A stretch of 64,000 bases of DNA from Thioalkalicoccus limnaeus (lineage in GTDB: Bacteria > Pseudomonadota > Gammaproteobacteria > Chromatiales > Chromatiaceae). Numbering within the stretch: the first letter of the stretch is position 1; the number at the start of each line of letters is the position of its first letter. This document shows, one piece after another, positions 16,317-26,078 of this stretch. The stretch spans positions 211,223 through 275,222 of the forward strand of contig NZ_JBDKXB010000004.1 of the NCBI RefSeq assembly GCF_041197575.1. Reading direction: 5' to 3'. Below the pieces are notes generated by a model. It was not told the DNA's origin. It did no database searches and saw only the letters and a list, made by a program, of their open reading frames with translations. The position numbers and the translations under genes are program-made.

Positions 16317-17921
16317 TCATCGCCCATCCTCGGCTTTCAGAAGTCTCTCGGCTACCGCGATCGCCTCTTCTACCGAGTCGCAGATCTCCTCCTTCCTCAG
16401 GTGCTCTGTGACGCCGACGGCGTCGAGGGTCTTGCGGGTGTCCCCCGTCGCTCCGGCGAGCAGGATGCGCACCCTCTGTGCCTCGGCGCCGGTGATGACT
16501 TCGTCGATGGCCATGGCGGCTGTGACATCGATCCTCGAGGCGGCTTGCAGGTCGAGGATCAGGATCTCGCTGCCTGGGGACATCATGCCGATCTGACGAG
16601 TCAACCCGCGTGCCGACGCGTAGGAGTAGCGGCCTTCCAGGTGAATGACGAAGGCGCGCGGTTCCAGCGCGGCGAGGCGAAGGACCAGATCGGGGGCCAG
16701 ACGGCCATGGTCGGCATGGACGCCCTTGAGCTCCTCGCGGCTCATCCAGTCGGCGGTCACGAGCGCGGCGACGATCAGGCCGACGGCCACGGCGGTAATC
16801 AGATCCACGAAAACGGTGAGACTCAGTGTGATGAGCATCACCGCCACCTTGTCGCGCGGCACCCGGCCGATGCGTTTGAGAAAGCCCCAGTCGATGATGT
16901 CCCAGCCGACCTTGAGCAGGATACCGGCCAGGACGGCCAGCGGGATGCGCTCGGCCAGCGGCGCCAGACCGAGCACCAACGACAGCAGGATCAGCGAATG
17001 CAGCATCCCCGAGCGTCGGCTGTGGCCCCCGGCGCGCACGTTGACCACGGTGCGCATGGTGGCGCCGGCGCCGGGCAGGGCGCCGACCAAGCCGGCGGCC
17101 ATGTTGCCGATGCCCTGGCCCATCAGTTCGCGGCTCGGGTCATGACGGGTTCGGGTGATCGAGTCGGTCACCAGCGAAGTCAGCAGGCTGTCGATGCAAC
17201 CGAGCAGCGCCAGCACGAGGGCCGGCTGCAGGATGCGGGCTAGGTCATCGAGTGCCACCACCGGCAGGGTCAGCGTCGGGAGTCCGGTCGGCACTTCGCC
17301 GATGACCGGCACCGTCCCGAACCAGAACAACGCCAGAAGGGTCCCGGCGATCAAGGCGGCCAGCGGCGCTGGGAACAGGCGGTTCAACGCCGGGGGCCAG
17401 AGCACCATGATGGCCAGTGCCACGAAGCCGACGACCAGCGCCTGGACATTGATGTTGGCCATCGCATCGGGCAGAAGACGCAATGCGGCCACTGGTCCGC
17501 CGGCACCATCGGCGCCGAGCAACGGCAGCAGCTGCAGCACGATGATGATGATGCCGATGCCGGACATGAAGCCGGAGATCACCGAATAGGGCGTGTAGGC
17601 GATGTAGCGCCCGACCCGGATCACACCGAGAAGGAACTGAATGGCACCGCCGAGGAATACGATGGCGAAGGCCGTGGCCAGGCTGTCGGCGTATTGCGCC
17701 ACCACGGCGGCCATCACGACGGTCATCGGCCCGGTCGGTCCGGACACCTGGGCCGGGGTACCGCCGAACAGCGACGCAAAGAAGCCGACGGCGATTGCGC
17801 TGTATAGACCCGCCATGGGGCCGAGTCCGGATGCGACGCCGAAGGCGAGCGCGAGTGGCAGCGCGATCACGGCCGCCGTGATGCCACCGAAGACATCGCC
17901 ACGCAGGGTCTTGTGTTGCAT
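16317..17921 (-). CDS. SulP-family transporter, BicA-like bicarbonate carrier
   Basis: A 534-residue membrane transporter with 12-14 hydrophobic helices and a C-terminal STAS domain (from about residue 420). The N-terminus RGDVFGGITAAVIALPLALAFGVASG, a GGTPAQVSGPTGPMTVVM block and YSVISGFMSGIGIIII closely follow the cyanobacterial sodium-dependent bicarbonate transporter BicA. Sulfate permeases of the same superfamily match less well in these blocks. In an autotroph a bicarbonate role is reasonable, but sulfate transport cannot be excluded. It is divergent from typA. Confidence 0.82.
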   Translation of the reverse strand: MQHKTLRGDVFGGITAAVIALPLALAFGVASGLGPMAGLYSAIAVGFFASLFGGTPAQVSGPTGPMTVVMAAVVAQYADSLATAFAIVFLGGAIQFLLGVIRVGRYIAYTPYSVISGFMSGIGIIIIVLQLLPLLGADGAGGPVAALRLLPDAMANINVQALVVGFVALAIMVLWPPALNRLFPAPLAALIAGTLLALFWFGTVPVIGEVPTGLPTLTLPVVALDDLARILQPALVLALLGCIDSLLTSLVTDSITRTRHDPSRELMGQGIGNMAAGLVGALPGAGATMRTVVNVRAGGHSRRSGMLHSLILLSLVLGLAPLAERIPLAVLAGILLKVGWDIIDWGFLKRIGRVPRDKVAVMLITLSLTVFVDLITAVAVGLIVAALVTADWMSREELKGVHADHGRLAPDLVLRLAALEPRAFVIHLEGRYSYASARGLTRQIGMMSPGSEILILDLQAASRIDVTAAMAIDEVITGAEAQRVRILLAGATGDTRKTLDAVGVTEHLRKEEICDSVEEAIAVAERLLKAEDGR

Positions 17922-18286
17922 ACAGGTAGTGGGAAGGGTAAACCCTTAATGCTACGCTTCGCCCGAGGTTTTGTCCGGTCCCGTATGCAAGCGTCCTTTG
18001 ACCTGGTCGAGAACCATCCGGGTTGCCATGTGGCGCGCGGCTTGCGGACGCTGGCTCCCACCGCGGTACCCTGGGCACGGCGCGGCACGACGACCCGGCG
18101 CGGATTCGCGGTTCCCCGATATCGATGGCGCCCGGCGTCGAGTTTTCCCGTTGGGCGGGCCGGATCGGCTATAATCGCGCTCCCATTGGCTCCGACGATC
18201 TCCCTTTCGCGGCTCGGGGATACCCCGGTCAGCGGACCTTTCGGCCCAGCCCCTTCATCCAGCCCGCGCCTTGGAGCGCCCCGCGC

Positions 18287-20098
18287 GTGATCGAGCAGCT
18301 TCGAAATATCGCCATCATCGCCCACGTCGATCATGGTAAAACCACCCTTGTCGATCAGTTGTTGCAGCAGTCGGGGACACTCGGCGAGCGTTTCGGGCCG
18401 GTCGAGCGCGTGATGGACTCCAATGATCTGGAGCGTGAGCGCGGCATCACGATCCTGTCGAAGAACACAGCGCTTCGCTGGCGCGACTACCGCATCAATA
18501 TCGTGGATACACCGGGCCACGCGGATTTCGGCGGCGAGGTCGAACGGGTCCTGTCGATGGTCGATTCGGTGCTGCTGCTCGTCGACGCGCAGGAAGGGCC
18601 GATGCCGCAGACCCGCTTCGTGACCAGCAAGGCCTTCGCGCACGGCCTGCGGCCGATCGTCGTCATCAACAAGATCGACCGGCCGGGCGCCCGTCCGAAC
18701 TGGGTGATCGATCAGGTCTTCGAGCTGTTCGACCGGCTCGGAGCGAACGACGAGCAGCTCGATTTCCCGATCGTCTACGCGTCGGCGCTGAACGGCTATG
18801 CGGGATTGACCGATGATGTCTCCGGCGGCGACATGACGCCGCTGTTCGAGGCCATCGTCGCGCATTGTCCGCCGCCGGATGTCGACCCGGAGGGCCCGTT
18901 CCAGATGCAGATCTCGACGCTCGATTACAGCTCGTTCGTCGGCGCGATCGCGATCGGGCGCATCCGGCGCGGCCGTGTTCGGCCGAATCAGCCGATCGTC
19001 GTCGTCAAGCGCGAGGGCGATCGCCAGCGGGCCCGGATCGGTCTCGTCTATGGGTACCTCGGGCTCGAGCGCTTCGAGGTCGCGGAGGCCAGCGCCGGCG
19101 ACATCATCGCGCTGACCGGGATCGAGGCGCCCAACGTCTCCGACACCCTGTGCCATCCGGAGCTGGTCGAGCCGTTGCCGCCGCTGGCCATCGACGAGCC
19201 GACCGTGACCATGACCTTTCAGGTCAACACCTCGCCGTTCGCCGGCCGCGACGGCAAGTACCTGACCTCGCGTCAGCTCAAGGAGCGGCTCGAGCGCGAG
19301 CTGATCCACAATGTCGCACTGCGCGTCGAGGAGGGTTCGGACCCGGAGAAGTTCCGCGTCTCCGGACGCGGCGAGCTGCACCTGTCGATCCTGCTCGAGA
19401 ACATGCGGCGCGAGGGCTACGAACTGGCCGTCTCGCGTCCCGAGGTCATCTTTCGCGAGGTCGACGGCGAGATCTGCGAACCCTACGAGCAGCTCACCGT
19501 CGATGTCGAGGAGGGCTCGCAGGGGGCCATCATGCAGGCCCTCGGCGAGCGGCGCGGCGAGCTCAAGGACATGGTCCCGGACGGTCGTGGTCGGGTGCGG
19601 CTCGACTACGAGATCCCGTCGCGCGGCCTGATCGGGTTTCAGACCGAGTTCATGACGCTGACCTCGGGCACCGGCCTCAAGTACCATGTCTTCGACCACT
19701 ATGGCCCGGCCAATCGCGGCGGCATCGCGCCGCGCCGCAACGGCGTGCTGATCTCGAACGCGACCGGCAAGGCGCTCGGTTATGCGCTGTTCAACCTGCA
19801 GGAGCGGGGTCGCATGTTGATCTCGCCCGGCGAGGAGGTCTACGAGGGCCAGGTCGTCGGGATCCATTCGCGCGACAACGACCTGACGGTCAATCCACTG
19901 AAGGCCAAGCAGTTGACGAACATCCGCGCCGCCGGCTCGGACGAGAACATCCTGCTGACGCCGCCGATCCGCTTCACGCTCGAGCAGGCGCTGGAGTTCA
20001 TCGAAGACGACGAACTCGTCGAGATCACGCCGCGCGCGATTCGCGTCCGCAAGCGTTACCTGAAGGAGCACGAACGCAAGCGGGCGAGCCGGTCTTGA
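18287..20098 (+). CDS. typA: Ribosome-associated GTPase TypA/BipA
   Basis: A 603-residue translational GTPase involved in ribosome assembly and stress adaptation. It has P-loop AHVDHGKTTL, switch I ERERGITI, switch II DTPGHADFG, G4 NKIDRPGA, and the C-terminal TypA-specific region with RGLIGFQTEF. The GTG at 18287 is preferred. It gives the canonical N-terminus VIEQLRNIAIIAHVDHG, lies ten bases after GGAG, and yields the normal family length. The open frame upstream of it has no homology. Confidence 0.96.
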   Translation: MIEQLRNIAIIAHVDHGKTTLVDQLLQQSGTLGERFGPVERVMDSNDLERERGITILSKNTALRWRDYRINIVDTPGHADFGGEVERVLSMVDSVLLLVDAQEGPMPQTRFVTSKAFAHGLRPIVVINKIDRPGARPNWVIDQVFELFDRLGANDEQLDFPIVYASALNGYAGLTDDVSGGDMTPLFEAIVAHCPPPDVDPEGPFQMQISTLDYSSFVGAIAIGRIRRGRVRPNQPIVVVKREGDRQRARIGLVYGYLGLERFEVAEASAGDIIALTGIEAPNVSDTLCHPELVEPLPPLAIDEPTVTMTFQVNTSPFAGRDGKYLTSRQLKERLERELIHNVALRVEEGSDPEKFRVSGRGELHLSILLENMRREGYELAVSRPEVIFREVDGEICEPYEQLTVDVEEGSQGAIMQALGERRGELKDMVPDGRGRVRLDYEIPSRGLIGFQTEFMTLTSGTGLKYHVFDHYGPANRGGIAPRRNGVLISNATGKALGYALFNLQERGRMLISPGEEVYEGQVVGIHSRDNDLTVNPLKAKQLTNIRAAGSDENILLTPPIRFTLEQALEFIEDDELVEITPRAIRVRKRYLKEHERKRASRS

Positions 20099-20254
20099 CG
20101 AGCTCGATAGCGCTGCTATCCGCGCGCTGATGGTGTTCGGGCGTCGGCGGCTGATCTCGCAATGGCGCCATACAGCGTTGTCGTTTGCGTGCGGCCACCC
20201 GCGCTGGGGCATTTCGCAGGGGCGGGCAGGCGCCGTCGGCGGGTCGCAGGGCGG

Positions 20255-20653
20255 TCAATGATCCCTGGCCGCGAGCACCCGAGCGACCATCGCCGCGCGT
20301 GTGCGCACGCCGAGCTTGACGAAGATGCGTCGAAGGTACGAGGAGACCGTCCATTCACTGAGGCGAAGCCGATGCGCGATCTGTTTGTTGCCGTGCCCCT
20401 CGGCGACGAGTGCGGCCACCTGCAGTTCGCGCGGGGTCAGCAAATCCACTGGCGCGGGCAAGGGGTTTGGATCCTTGCTCGGTGCTGCGCGCAGTATCAG
20501 ATACCGGTGCCCGAACAGCGAGCAATTGCCGATCACCTGCCCGGCGATCGGACGGCTACCAGTGGGACCCGAGGACTCGTTCCCTGATACCTCTTCCTCT
20601 GGCACGACCGCGCAGAGGGTCTCCCGGATCCGGAACTCGACGATCGCCTTCAT
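20255..20653 (-). CDS. LuxR-type HTH transcription regulator
   Basis: A 132-residue protein. The N-terminal half is short and may be a vestigial sensor (SLFGHRYLILRAAP). The C-terminal half is a clear LuxR/GerE helix-turn-helix: LTPRELQVAALVAEGHGNKQIAHRLRLSEWTVSSYLRRIFVKLG. No receiver domain is present. Isolated, it may regulate neighbouring genes, including the minus-strand operon that ends about 320 bases upstream. The stretch 20654-20971 contains no gene that I can support. Confidence 0.85.
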   Translation of the reverse strand: MKAIVEFRIRETLCAVVPEEEVSGNESSGPTGSRPIAGQVIGNCSLFGHRYLILRAAPSKDPNPLPAPVDLLTPRELQVAALVAEGHGNKQIAHRLRLSEWTVSSYLRRIFVKLGVRTRAAMVARVLAARDH

Positions 20654-20971
20654 GACATGGTTCCTCGTCCGTTAAGCGAAGGAGGGCCGAAGCTGCCATG
20701 CGTCCCGCGGTCGAGCCTTGCTGCTTCTCTTTTTGGTCGGAAATGACGATAGCACAAACGGTATCGGAATTGATCCTCGATGACCGTGAGCTTTTCCCGA
20801 CGTCGACGCTGGCTGACCGGTTTGGGTACCAAGGAGCCTGGCAGGCTTTGGTGGGTTTTGGACTCGTCTCCTCTCGGTTCAAGACGAGCCGCCGCCATCG
20901 TCGGTCGCGTCAACGCAGCTTGCCCCGGGACATCGACGGCCGAGTCGCGCCAATCGCCTCTTCCTCGGTCG

Positions 20972-21808
20972 TCAGAGGACGCGCTGCATCGGCCTTCGGT
21001 CCTCGATGACGCGTTGCGGGTCGCGCAGATTCTCCGCGACGTCGCGGGTCACGCGCACGCCGCTGTTCATCAGGCCTGGCGGGGCCAGGACCGTGCCTTT
21101 GGCGCAGCCATAGGAGCGGCCGCGCTCGTCGAGGATCCCGGAGGTATGAATCCCGACGACCGCCGGGCCCCCGTTGAGGCTAGCCCAGATCGGACTGCCG
21201 CTGTGCCCGGGGCAGGTGTCGACCGTGTAAAACAGACGTCGCGGTGAAAACCGCCTGAGGCTTTCACTGTGATGCCAGAGGCTGCCGACGGGGCGATCGG
21301 CCGGATATCCGGCGACGGTGAGCGGCGTGCTGCCGCGCAGCCGCGCCATGTCGGCATCAGTCAGCACCTGCACGGGGAGAAAACGGGTGATACCTGGAAA
21401 GGGTTGCGGCAATACAATGAGCCCGTAGTCGTGGGCCTGGCGCTCGGCCGGGGAGCGGGCCTCGATGAAGCGGCGCGGGACGTAGGCCGCTGCGGCCATC
21501 TGTGCGCCGTACGGAAAACGGTCGCGATCGGCGCGGCCCGGTACCACGCGAACCCGCACCGGCGGCCGGCCGAGTTGCAGGCTATACAGGCAGTGCGCGG
21601 CGGTCAGTACCTTCCGCGGCCCGATCAGCGCGCCGCTGCAGCCGCGCCACATCTGGTCACCGAAATCCCGGCCCAGGTGGCAAACGGTGTTGTACGGGAA
21701 GCGTGCGGTGCGGGCCTCGTGGATCCGGTTGTCCGTCGGGCCGACCAACGCGTAATCCTGTTCGTCGAGCCCGGCCGGTGTGTCGAAGAATTCGAAAGCC
21801 GAAACCAT
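20972..21808 (-). CDS. Trypsin/V8-like serine protease
   Basis: A 278-residue chymotrypsin-fold protease with a full triad: His72 in LTAAHC, Asp127 in HDYGLIVL, and Ser173 in PGHSGSP. Cysteines flanking the histidine (GCSGAL...AHC) and later ones (DTCPG, YGCAKG) resemble the disulfides of secreted family members, yet no signal peptide is visible. The start at 21808 was chosen because it lies four bases after the previous stop and gives an acidic, product-like N-terminus (MVSAFEFFDTPAGLDEQD). The HSGSP active site and overall layout resemble glutamyl endopeptidases. It is the last gene of the ten-gene operon. Confidence 0.85.
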   Translation of the reverse strand: MVSAFEFFDTPAGLDEQDYALVGPTDNRIHEARTARFPYNTVCHLGRDFGDQMWRGCSGALIGPRKVLTAAHCLYSLQLGRPPVRVRVVPGRADRDRFPYGAQMAAAAYVPRRFIEARSPAERQAHDYGLIVLPQPFPGITRFLPVQVLTDADMARLRGSTPLTVAGYPADRPVGSLWHHSESLRRFSPRRLFYTVDTCPGHSGSPIWASLNGGPAVVGIHTSGILDERGRSYGCAKGTVLAPPGLMNSGVRVTRDVAENLRDPQRVIEDRRPMQRVL

Positions 21809-21812
21809 CGGA

Positions 21813-22400
21813 TCACGCCTCGGGGTTCTCGTCGAAGCCACCGGCCGGGTCGACGGGTGTCGCCGCCTCGGCATGGCCGAAAGGGAGGGCGGCAGCGTCG
21901 TCCGTAGGCGGTCGGAAACAATCATCCGGATCAGCGGTCAAGCGCTCCCAGATGTGCTCGAGGATGATGTCGGCCGTCGGACGCGCGGACAGGAACCCCA
22001 CGGCGCGCGTGATGAAGGCGCGTTCCTCGGTATCGAGCAGCTCGGCGCGCTTCGTGTTGGTGTCACTCGAGGTGGCGGCCTCGGCCGGCTCGGTGAACAA
22101 GGCTTCTACACCTTCGCCGAAATCCTCGGGCGCTGGTTCGCCAGAGAGCTTGGCCGTCGATACTCGCCGGCGTGCACCCGGCTGATCACCAGTGACCGAG
22201 GTCTGTGCCGGACGCTCGCCGCACTGCTGCCGCAGCGGGGCCTTGGGCGTACCCCCGACGGGTTTGTCTTGCCGTGGTCTGTCCCGATGTCCAGTCAGGG
22301 ATTCGATCTCGGCGAGGACCAGCGCATCCAGGTCGATGAGCCCAGGGGCTTTGCCCGGCGGCCGCATGGATCTCGGTTTCGTCGCGTGCTGTCGGTTCAT
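21813..22400 (-). CDS. Uncharacterised low-complexity protein in protease operon
   Basis: A 195-residue protein whose ATG at 22400 overlaps the end of the upstream DUF4438-like gene by four bases. The sequence is largely Pro/Ala/Glu/Asp-rich and probably disordered. One helical block is likely (LLDTEERAFITRAVGFLSAR...IILEHIWERLT, about residues 120-160). A short N-terminal helix (LIDLDALVLAEIESLTG) is also present. No known domain or motif was recognised. Its role may be scaffolding or binding, inferred only from position. Confidence 0.65.
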   Translation of the reverse strand: MNRQHATKPRSMRPPGKAPGLIDLDALVLAEIESLTGHRDRPRQDKPVGGTPKAPLRQQCGERPAQTSVTGDQPGARRRVSTAKLSGEPAPEDFGEGVEALFTEPAEAATSSDTNTKRAELLDTEERAFITRAVGFLSARPTADIILEHIWERLTADPDDCFRPPTDDAAALPFGHAEAATPVDPAGGFDENPEA

Positions 22401-23470
22401 GAGCAGGTCTCCAGGGACCAATGGACGGTTTCCCGAGGTCCGGCCAGTTCCTCTGGCGCGGCCGCTGGGGCGAACCGCGTAGTGATCCGCAAGGCGCCGG
22501 CGGCCTCTCGTCGCGGGAAGCGACCAGTGCGGCCGATCCCCGGTCGCAGTTCCAGGATGCGGGCCAGATTCGCGGTCGGGTCATGGATCGGCTCGAGCGC
22601 GTAGTCCGGGCCTGTCATCAGCTTGATCAGGCCAGGTCCATGGCCTTCGCGCGGGCTGTCACCATGCGTGATGACCCCGATCGTCGTATAACCGGGGCGT
22701 TTGGTCGCGGTCGAGCGCCCGTCGAGATCCTCGACCGCGATCAGGTCGCCGAAACGCAGCCGATCCAGGCGATAACGGTGCCGCGTTGCGGGATCGGCAA
22801 GTGGCAAATCCGTATGACCGGGGCAGGGTTCTTGGGCGCAGACACCGGTGACCATGATCCGACCCGGGACCCGGTGCGCGACAGGCACTGCCAGACGGTG
22901 CGACCGCGAACGCAGGCCCCAGCGCCGCAGCAGCGGGGGCGAGCAGTTGAACAGCCGCAGCTCGGCGTGGTCCAGAAGCTTCAGCCCCATGCCGTGCGCG
23001 TAGACCTGGATCCGATCACCGAGACGCAGGCGCCGGATCACGGGATCGGCGAAGTCGACCGATACCTGGTTGACGCCATGCACCTTGCCCGTCACGATGC
23101 CACGCCGGCCCGCGCAGGGTCCGCTCACCACGCGCGCCAGATTGCCGATGCAGACGTAGCCGTTGAGGGCCAGGTTCGCCGCGTCCGGCCGACCGCGCAG
23201 AGCGCGTTGGCGGTTCTCGATCGCGACCCCGGGCGTCAGTCGGTCGGCGGCCAGACCGACGCAAAGAGCCCCGATCCGGTGGCTGATCACGATGCCCCCG
23301 GGTCCGGGCAGCAGGCCCGCAATCCCGTCGCGGTTTCCGGTCCGATCTTGTGTCGGGGATGCGACCTCGCCGACGACCGCGACCATGACCAATTGATCGA
23401 GGTTCATCCGAGGCGCGCCGGCCCGTCGGCGCGCCGACGGCAGAGGCGGAGCGAGCGGAGGTCGTTTCAT
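22397..23470 (-). CDS. Probable DUF4438 family protein
   Basis: A 357-residue protein. The ATG at 23470 overlaps the preceding stop codon (ATGA); an internal ATG 21 residues later (MNLDQLVMVAVVGEV) is an alternative start. The sequence resembles DUF4438 proteins as I recall them: VMVAVVGEVASPT near the start, then LLPGPGGIVISHRIG and LTPGVAIENRQRA, and later GIVTGKVHGVNQVSVDF and YTTIGVITHGDS. The family has a solved structure but no established function. It is rich in beta strands and glycine, suggesting a binding or small-molecule enzyme fold. Its presence inside a protease operon is unexplained. Confidence 0.6.
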   Translation of the reverse strand: MKRPPLAPPLPSARRRAGAPRMNLDQLVMVAVVGEVASPTQDRTGNRDGIAGLLPGPGGIVISHRIGALCVGLAADRLTPGVAIENRQRALRGRPDAANLALNGYVCIGNLARVVSGPCAGRRGIVTGKVHGVNQVSVDFADPVIRRLRLGDRIQVYAHGMGLKLLDHAELRLFNCSPPLLRRWGLRSRSHRLAVPVAHRVPGRIMVTGVCAQEPCPGHTDLPLADPATRHRYRLDRLRFGDLIAVEDLDGRSTATKRPGYTTIGVITHGDSPREGHGPGLIKLMTGPDYALEPIHDPTANLARILELRPGIGRTGRFPRREAAGALRITTRFAPAAAPEELAGPRETVHWSLETCS

Positions 23471-24294
23471 GGCAGCCGATACCAAAAGGCGGTCGCGTCC
23501 TGCCAGAGGTCGTCGGCGCTGTCGGATAGCCTGTCGGCGCCGAGGTCTGGCGCAGGCTCGCCGGGGATCTCCGGCAGGAAGGCGCGCGGCGCGACCAGGT
23601 GAACGAAGGTCAGATCGAGGCCGGTCCAACAGAGTTCGAGGACCCCGCTTCGGGCGAGCACCGGCGTCAGCAGGCGGCGCAGCGGTTGCGATGCGACCGC
23701 GCCGACCTCGTGACTTTCGATGCCGCAGGTCGCAAGCAAACTGGCGAGTGCGGGGACACCTTGGTCCGGTTCGGCTAGCGTCAGGATCAGCGGGCGATAG
23801 CGGGCCATCGCTGCCGCGAGTGCGGTCGCGTCCATCGCTCCGCCCAGCAGGGGTAGCGCCGGTTCCATGTCTGGGGAGACATGCAGTAGGCGCCGCTCGA
23901 GGGCCGCTCCAAGCCGCTCGAAGCGCTCGATGACCTCCGCGTCCACCTCCTTCGGTAAGCGGGATTCGTGCATGGCGTCGCCTGCCCAGTAGAGCTTCAC
24001 GGCCGAGAGGCCGAGATCGAGCCGCACCCGCTCCCACTGCGCGAGTGCGCGTGGGTCCGGCGCCCGCCCTGGGCTGGACGCGAACGGATCCGTCAGCAGG
24101 TCTGCCGGGCACCGCTGGTAGTGCGCGGTGTTGTCGAGAATCGACCAGAGTCGCGGCACCAGGCAGACCCGCAATTCCTCGGCGAGGCGCAGCGCGAGCA
24201 TCGGGCCCTGTGTCGCTAGAGCAAGCCGGATGTCGAGGACGCAGAGCCAGCCTTTGGAATCGACTGTGACCTGGAATGGTGGCAGTGGGCCCAT
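23467..24294 (-). CDS. Uncharacterised protein in protease operon
   Basis: A 275-residue soluble protein with no recognised domain. It begins with a possible beta hairpin (FQVTVDSKGWLCVLDIRLALA). An Arg/Asp-rich middle section follows (RALAQWERVRLDLGLSAVKLYWAGDAMHESRLPKEVDAEV), then helical segments. It ends ...DLWQDATAFWYRLP. The WAGDAMHE segment with acidic and histidine residues could be a metal or substrate site, but this is conjecture. It begins 22 bases after the HETGH protein and its stop overlaps the start of the DUF4438-like gene. Confidence 0.65.
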   Translation of the reverse strand: MGPLPPFQVTVDSKGWLCVLDIRLALATQGPMLALRLAEELRVCLVPRLWSILDNTAHYQRCPADLLTDPFASSPGRAPDPRALAQWERVRLDLGLSAVKLYWAGDAMHESRLPKEVDAEVIERFERLGAALERRLLHVSPDMEPALPLLGGAMDATALAAAMARYRPLILTLAEPDQGVPALASLLATCGIESHEVGAVASQPLRRLLTPVLARSGVLELCWTGLDLTFVHLVAPRAFLPEIPGEPAPDLGADRLSDSADDLWQDATAFWYRLP

Positions 24295-24316
24295 GGCGGT
24301 GCTCCTCGCTCAGGGG

Positions 24317-25420
24317 TCAAGACGCGAGGGCCAGCGATGGCGGCCGCTTCTTGATGCCGAGCGTCGAGCGCAACGCGGTGCCGACCCCGGGGAAGGCTCG
24401 TCCCTCGGCCGTCATCCGATAGGCGGCGATCCAGGCCTCGGCATGCGCGCCGAACGGCCGCGCCTCGGAGCGGAACACGAGCGGGTCAGCGGTCGTCTCG
24501 AAATCCTGGTCGGCGATCCATTGCAGGATGCGCCGGCCGCTTTCGGCCATCTTCGCGCGTTGCGAGAGCTCCGCCATCCCGCCGAGATGTCGGTTGCTGA
24601 CCACCTCGATCACATCCCACTTGGTGTTCGCGTCGAAGGCCTTCTTGATGTCGGGCTGGTCGAACAGATCGAGCAGCGTGTGCAGGTAGTGGCCGGTCTC
24701 ATGGGTCAGGGCCAGGATGTTGCCGTAGCTCGAACGGTCCAGCGCGAAGCGCAGGTCGGTGCCGAGCCGCTGGATGCTGGCCAGATTTCCGAAGGGCCGG
24801 TCGTCGATGTCCTGCGAGCCGCGGATCACCTCGCCGACGGTCAGATCGCGGAAGTATTGGGCCATGGCTGCCATGAAGGCGACGAGCTGGCGATGGAATC
24901 CCTGATTGACGATGGCCCCGGCCGGCGCCGGCGCGTTGCCGTAGTTGAACACGCGGCGGTACGCGATCATGCGGTCGCGCAGCGCGTAGCGCAGCGGCTT
25001 CCACTTTTCGAGGATATAGAGCGCCCGCGCACCGGGTCCGCGCTGCACGCGCATCCGGCCCAACTGGAAGAGCTGCCGCAGCACGTCGGCGACCTGAAAG
25101 GCCTTCATCCGCTCGTGCTGATAGATGTAGTAGAGCTCGGCGGAGGCATGGAGCTGGCTCGGGATCACCGACTCGTCGAAATCCGGCACCAAATGGGCAT
25201 AGGCCAGGTCGCCGAACGGCAACACGCCTTTGGCGCCGAAGCCGATCAGATCGGCGAAGCCAGCGGCCGCATCCCCGGAGGCTCCCTGCTGCAATTCGCC
25301 GAAACGCCGCTCGAACTCGCCTTCGAGATGCTTGCGCTCCTCCGGCGGGAGCTGCGCCAACTGCTCGCGCAGGAAGCGCTGCCAGAGGCGGGTGATGGTT
25401 TCGTAGTTTTCGTAAGCCAT
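24317..25420 (-). CDS. Putative metalloprotease-like protein with HETGH motif
   Basis: A 367-residue, mostly helical soluble protein. Residues 226-240 read LALTHETGHYLHTLL, giving an HExxH zinc-protease motif at 230-234 in a helix, as in zincins. A candidate third ligand is among the downstream glutamates (for example VIEVV about 30 residues later), but none is certain. The N-terminus is rich in Gln/Glu and Arg (RFLREQLAQLPPEERKHLEGEF). I do not recognise the family. It lies within the operon, 122 bases after the CBS gene, the largest internal gap, which could hold a promoter. Confidence 0.65.
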   Translation of the reverse strand: MAYENYETITRLWQRFLREQLAQLPPEERKHLEGEFERRFGELQQGASGDAAAGFADLIGFGAKGVLPFGDLAYAHLVPDFDESVIPSQLHASAELYYIYQHERMKAFQVADVLRQLFQLGRMRVQRGPGARALYILEKWKPLRYALRDRMIAYRRVFNYGNAPAPAGAIVNQGFHRQLVAFMAAMAQYFRDLTVGEVIRGSQDIDDRPFGNLASIQRLGTDLRFALDRSSYGNILALTHETGHYLHTLLDLFDQPDIKKAFDANTKWDVIEVVSNRHLGGMAELSQRAKMAESGRRILQWIADQDFETTADPLVFRSEARPFGAHAEAWIAAYRMTAEGRAFPGVGTALRSTLGIKKRPPSLALAS

Positions 25421-25541
25421 GGTCGTTCCCCGTCGTCAGCCGGCTCGGTCTTGCGACATGACGGCCTGTTGATGTCTTGGAACCGCTACCGATAGTGCCC
25501 GCGGGCGATTCGGCTCGGGGCAGTCCACGTCTTCGTGCAAC

Positions 25542-26078
25542 TCAACGCGCCGATGAAGAGCCGGCGCTTGCCATCGCCGTCAGCTCTCGGCCGATCCAGC
25601 GCAGGAGCATGCCGGTCGTCAAGATCCCGATTGGTCTGCTCTCCTTCGTGACGATCAGTCGCTTGATCCGATGATCGTCGAAGGATCGAATCGCCTCTGC
25701 AACCGAATCGTCATGGCTTATGCAGAACACCTTTTTTGCCGGGATCAGATAGGACGCGGAAGTCTTTTCGAGGCCCTCATCCAGAATGGCTTGGCGTACT
25801 TCGGTGGCGCATAGGATGCCTGCGAATACGGTGTTCTGGAAAACGATCAGCATGCCGACATGATGCGCGTTCATGGCCGCGAGTGCTTCACGCATCGATT
25901 GATCCTTCTGGATCGCGGCAATCGCGATCGGAACATCGCCGATGGTTTCGTGAACCCGACGCTGTAGGATCAGGGCATCGACCAAGTTCCCTTGGCCTTC
26001 AATCGCCAAGGCAGCTCGGCCGATACCGTTGCTCATGGTCTGCAGGGTGGAAAAGACTGCGGGACCTCTCGATTTCAT
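25542..26078 (-). CDS. CBS-domain pair protein
   Basis: A 178-residue cytoplasmic protein consisting almost entirely of two CBS modules. The first is around residues 45-100 (AIQKDQSMREALAAMNAHHVGMLIVF...GILCATEV). The second is around 110-165 (FCISHDDSVAEAIRSFDDHRIKRLIVTKESRPIGILTTGMLL). CBS pairs bind adenine nucleotides and act as energy or ligand sensors for attached or partner proteins. Its start overlaps the stop of the 665-residue gene by four bases, so it is probably a regulatory partner within the operon. Confidence 0.88.
   Translation of the reverse strand: MKSRGPAVFSTLQTMSNGIGRAALAIEGQGNLVDALILQRRVHETIGDVPIAIAAIQKDQSMREALAAMNAHHVGMLIVFQNTVFAGILCATEVRQAILDEGLEKTSASYLIPAKKVFCISHDDSVAEAIRSFDDHRIKRLIVTKESRPIGILTTGMLLRWIGRELTAMASAGSSSAR

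Noticed and set aside
15944..16327. Possible 127-residue minus-strand protein after the bicarbonate carrier
   Set aside because: Overlaps the transporter 3' end, lacks a ribosome site and domain, and spans the AT-rich region.
17867..20212. A 781-codon open frame on the minus strand across typA
   Set aside because: It is antisense to typA, has arginine-rich low-information composition and no domain; it arises from GC-rich codon bias.
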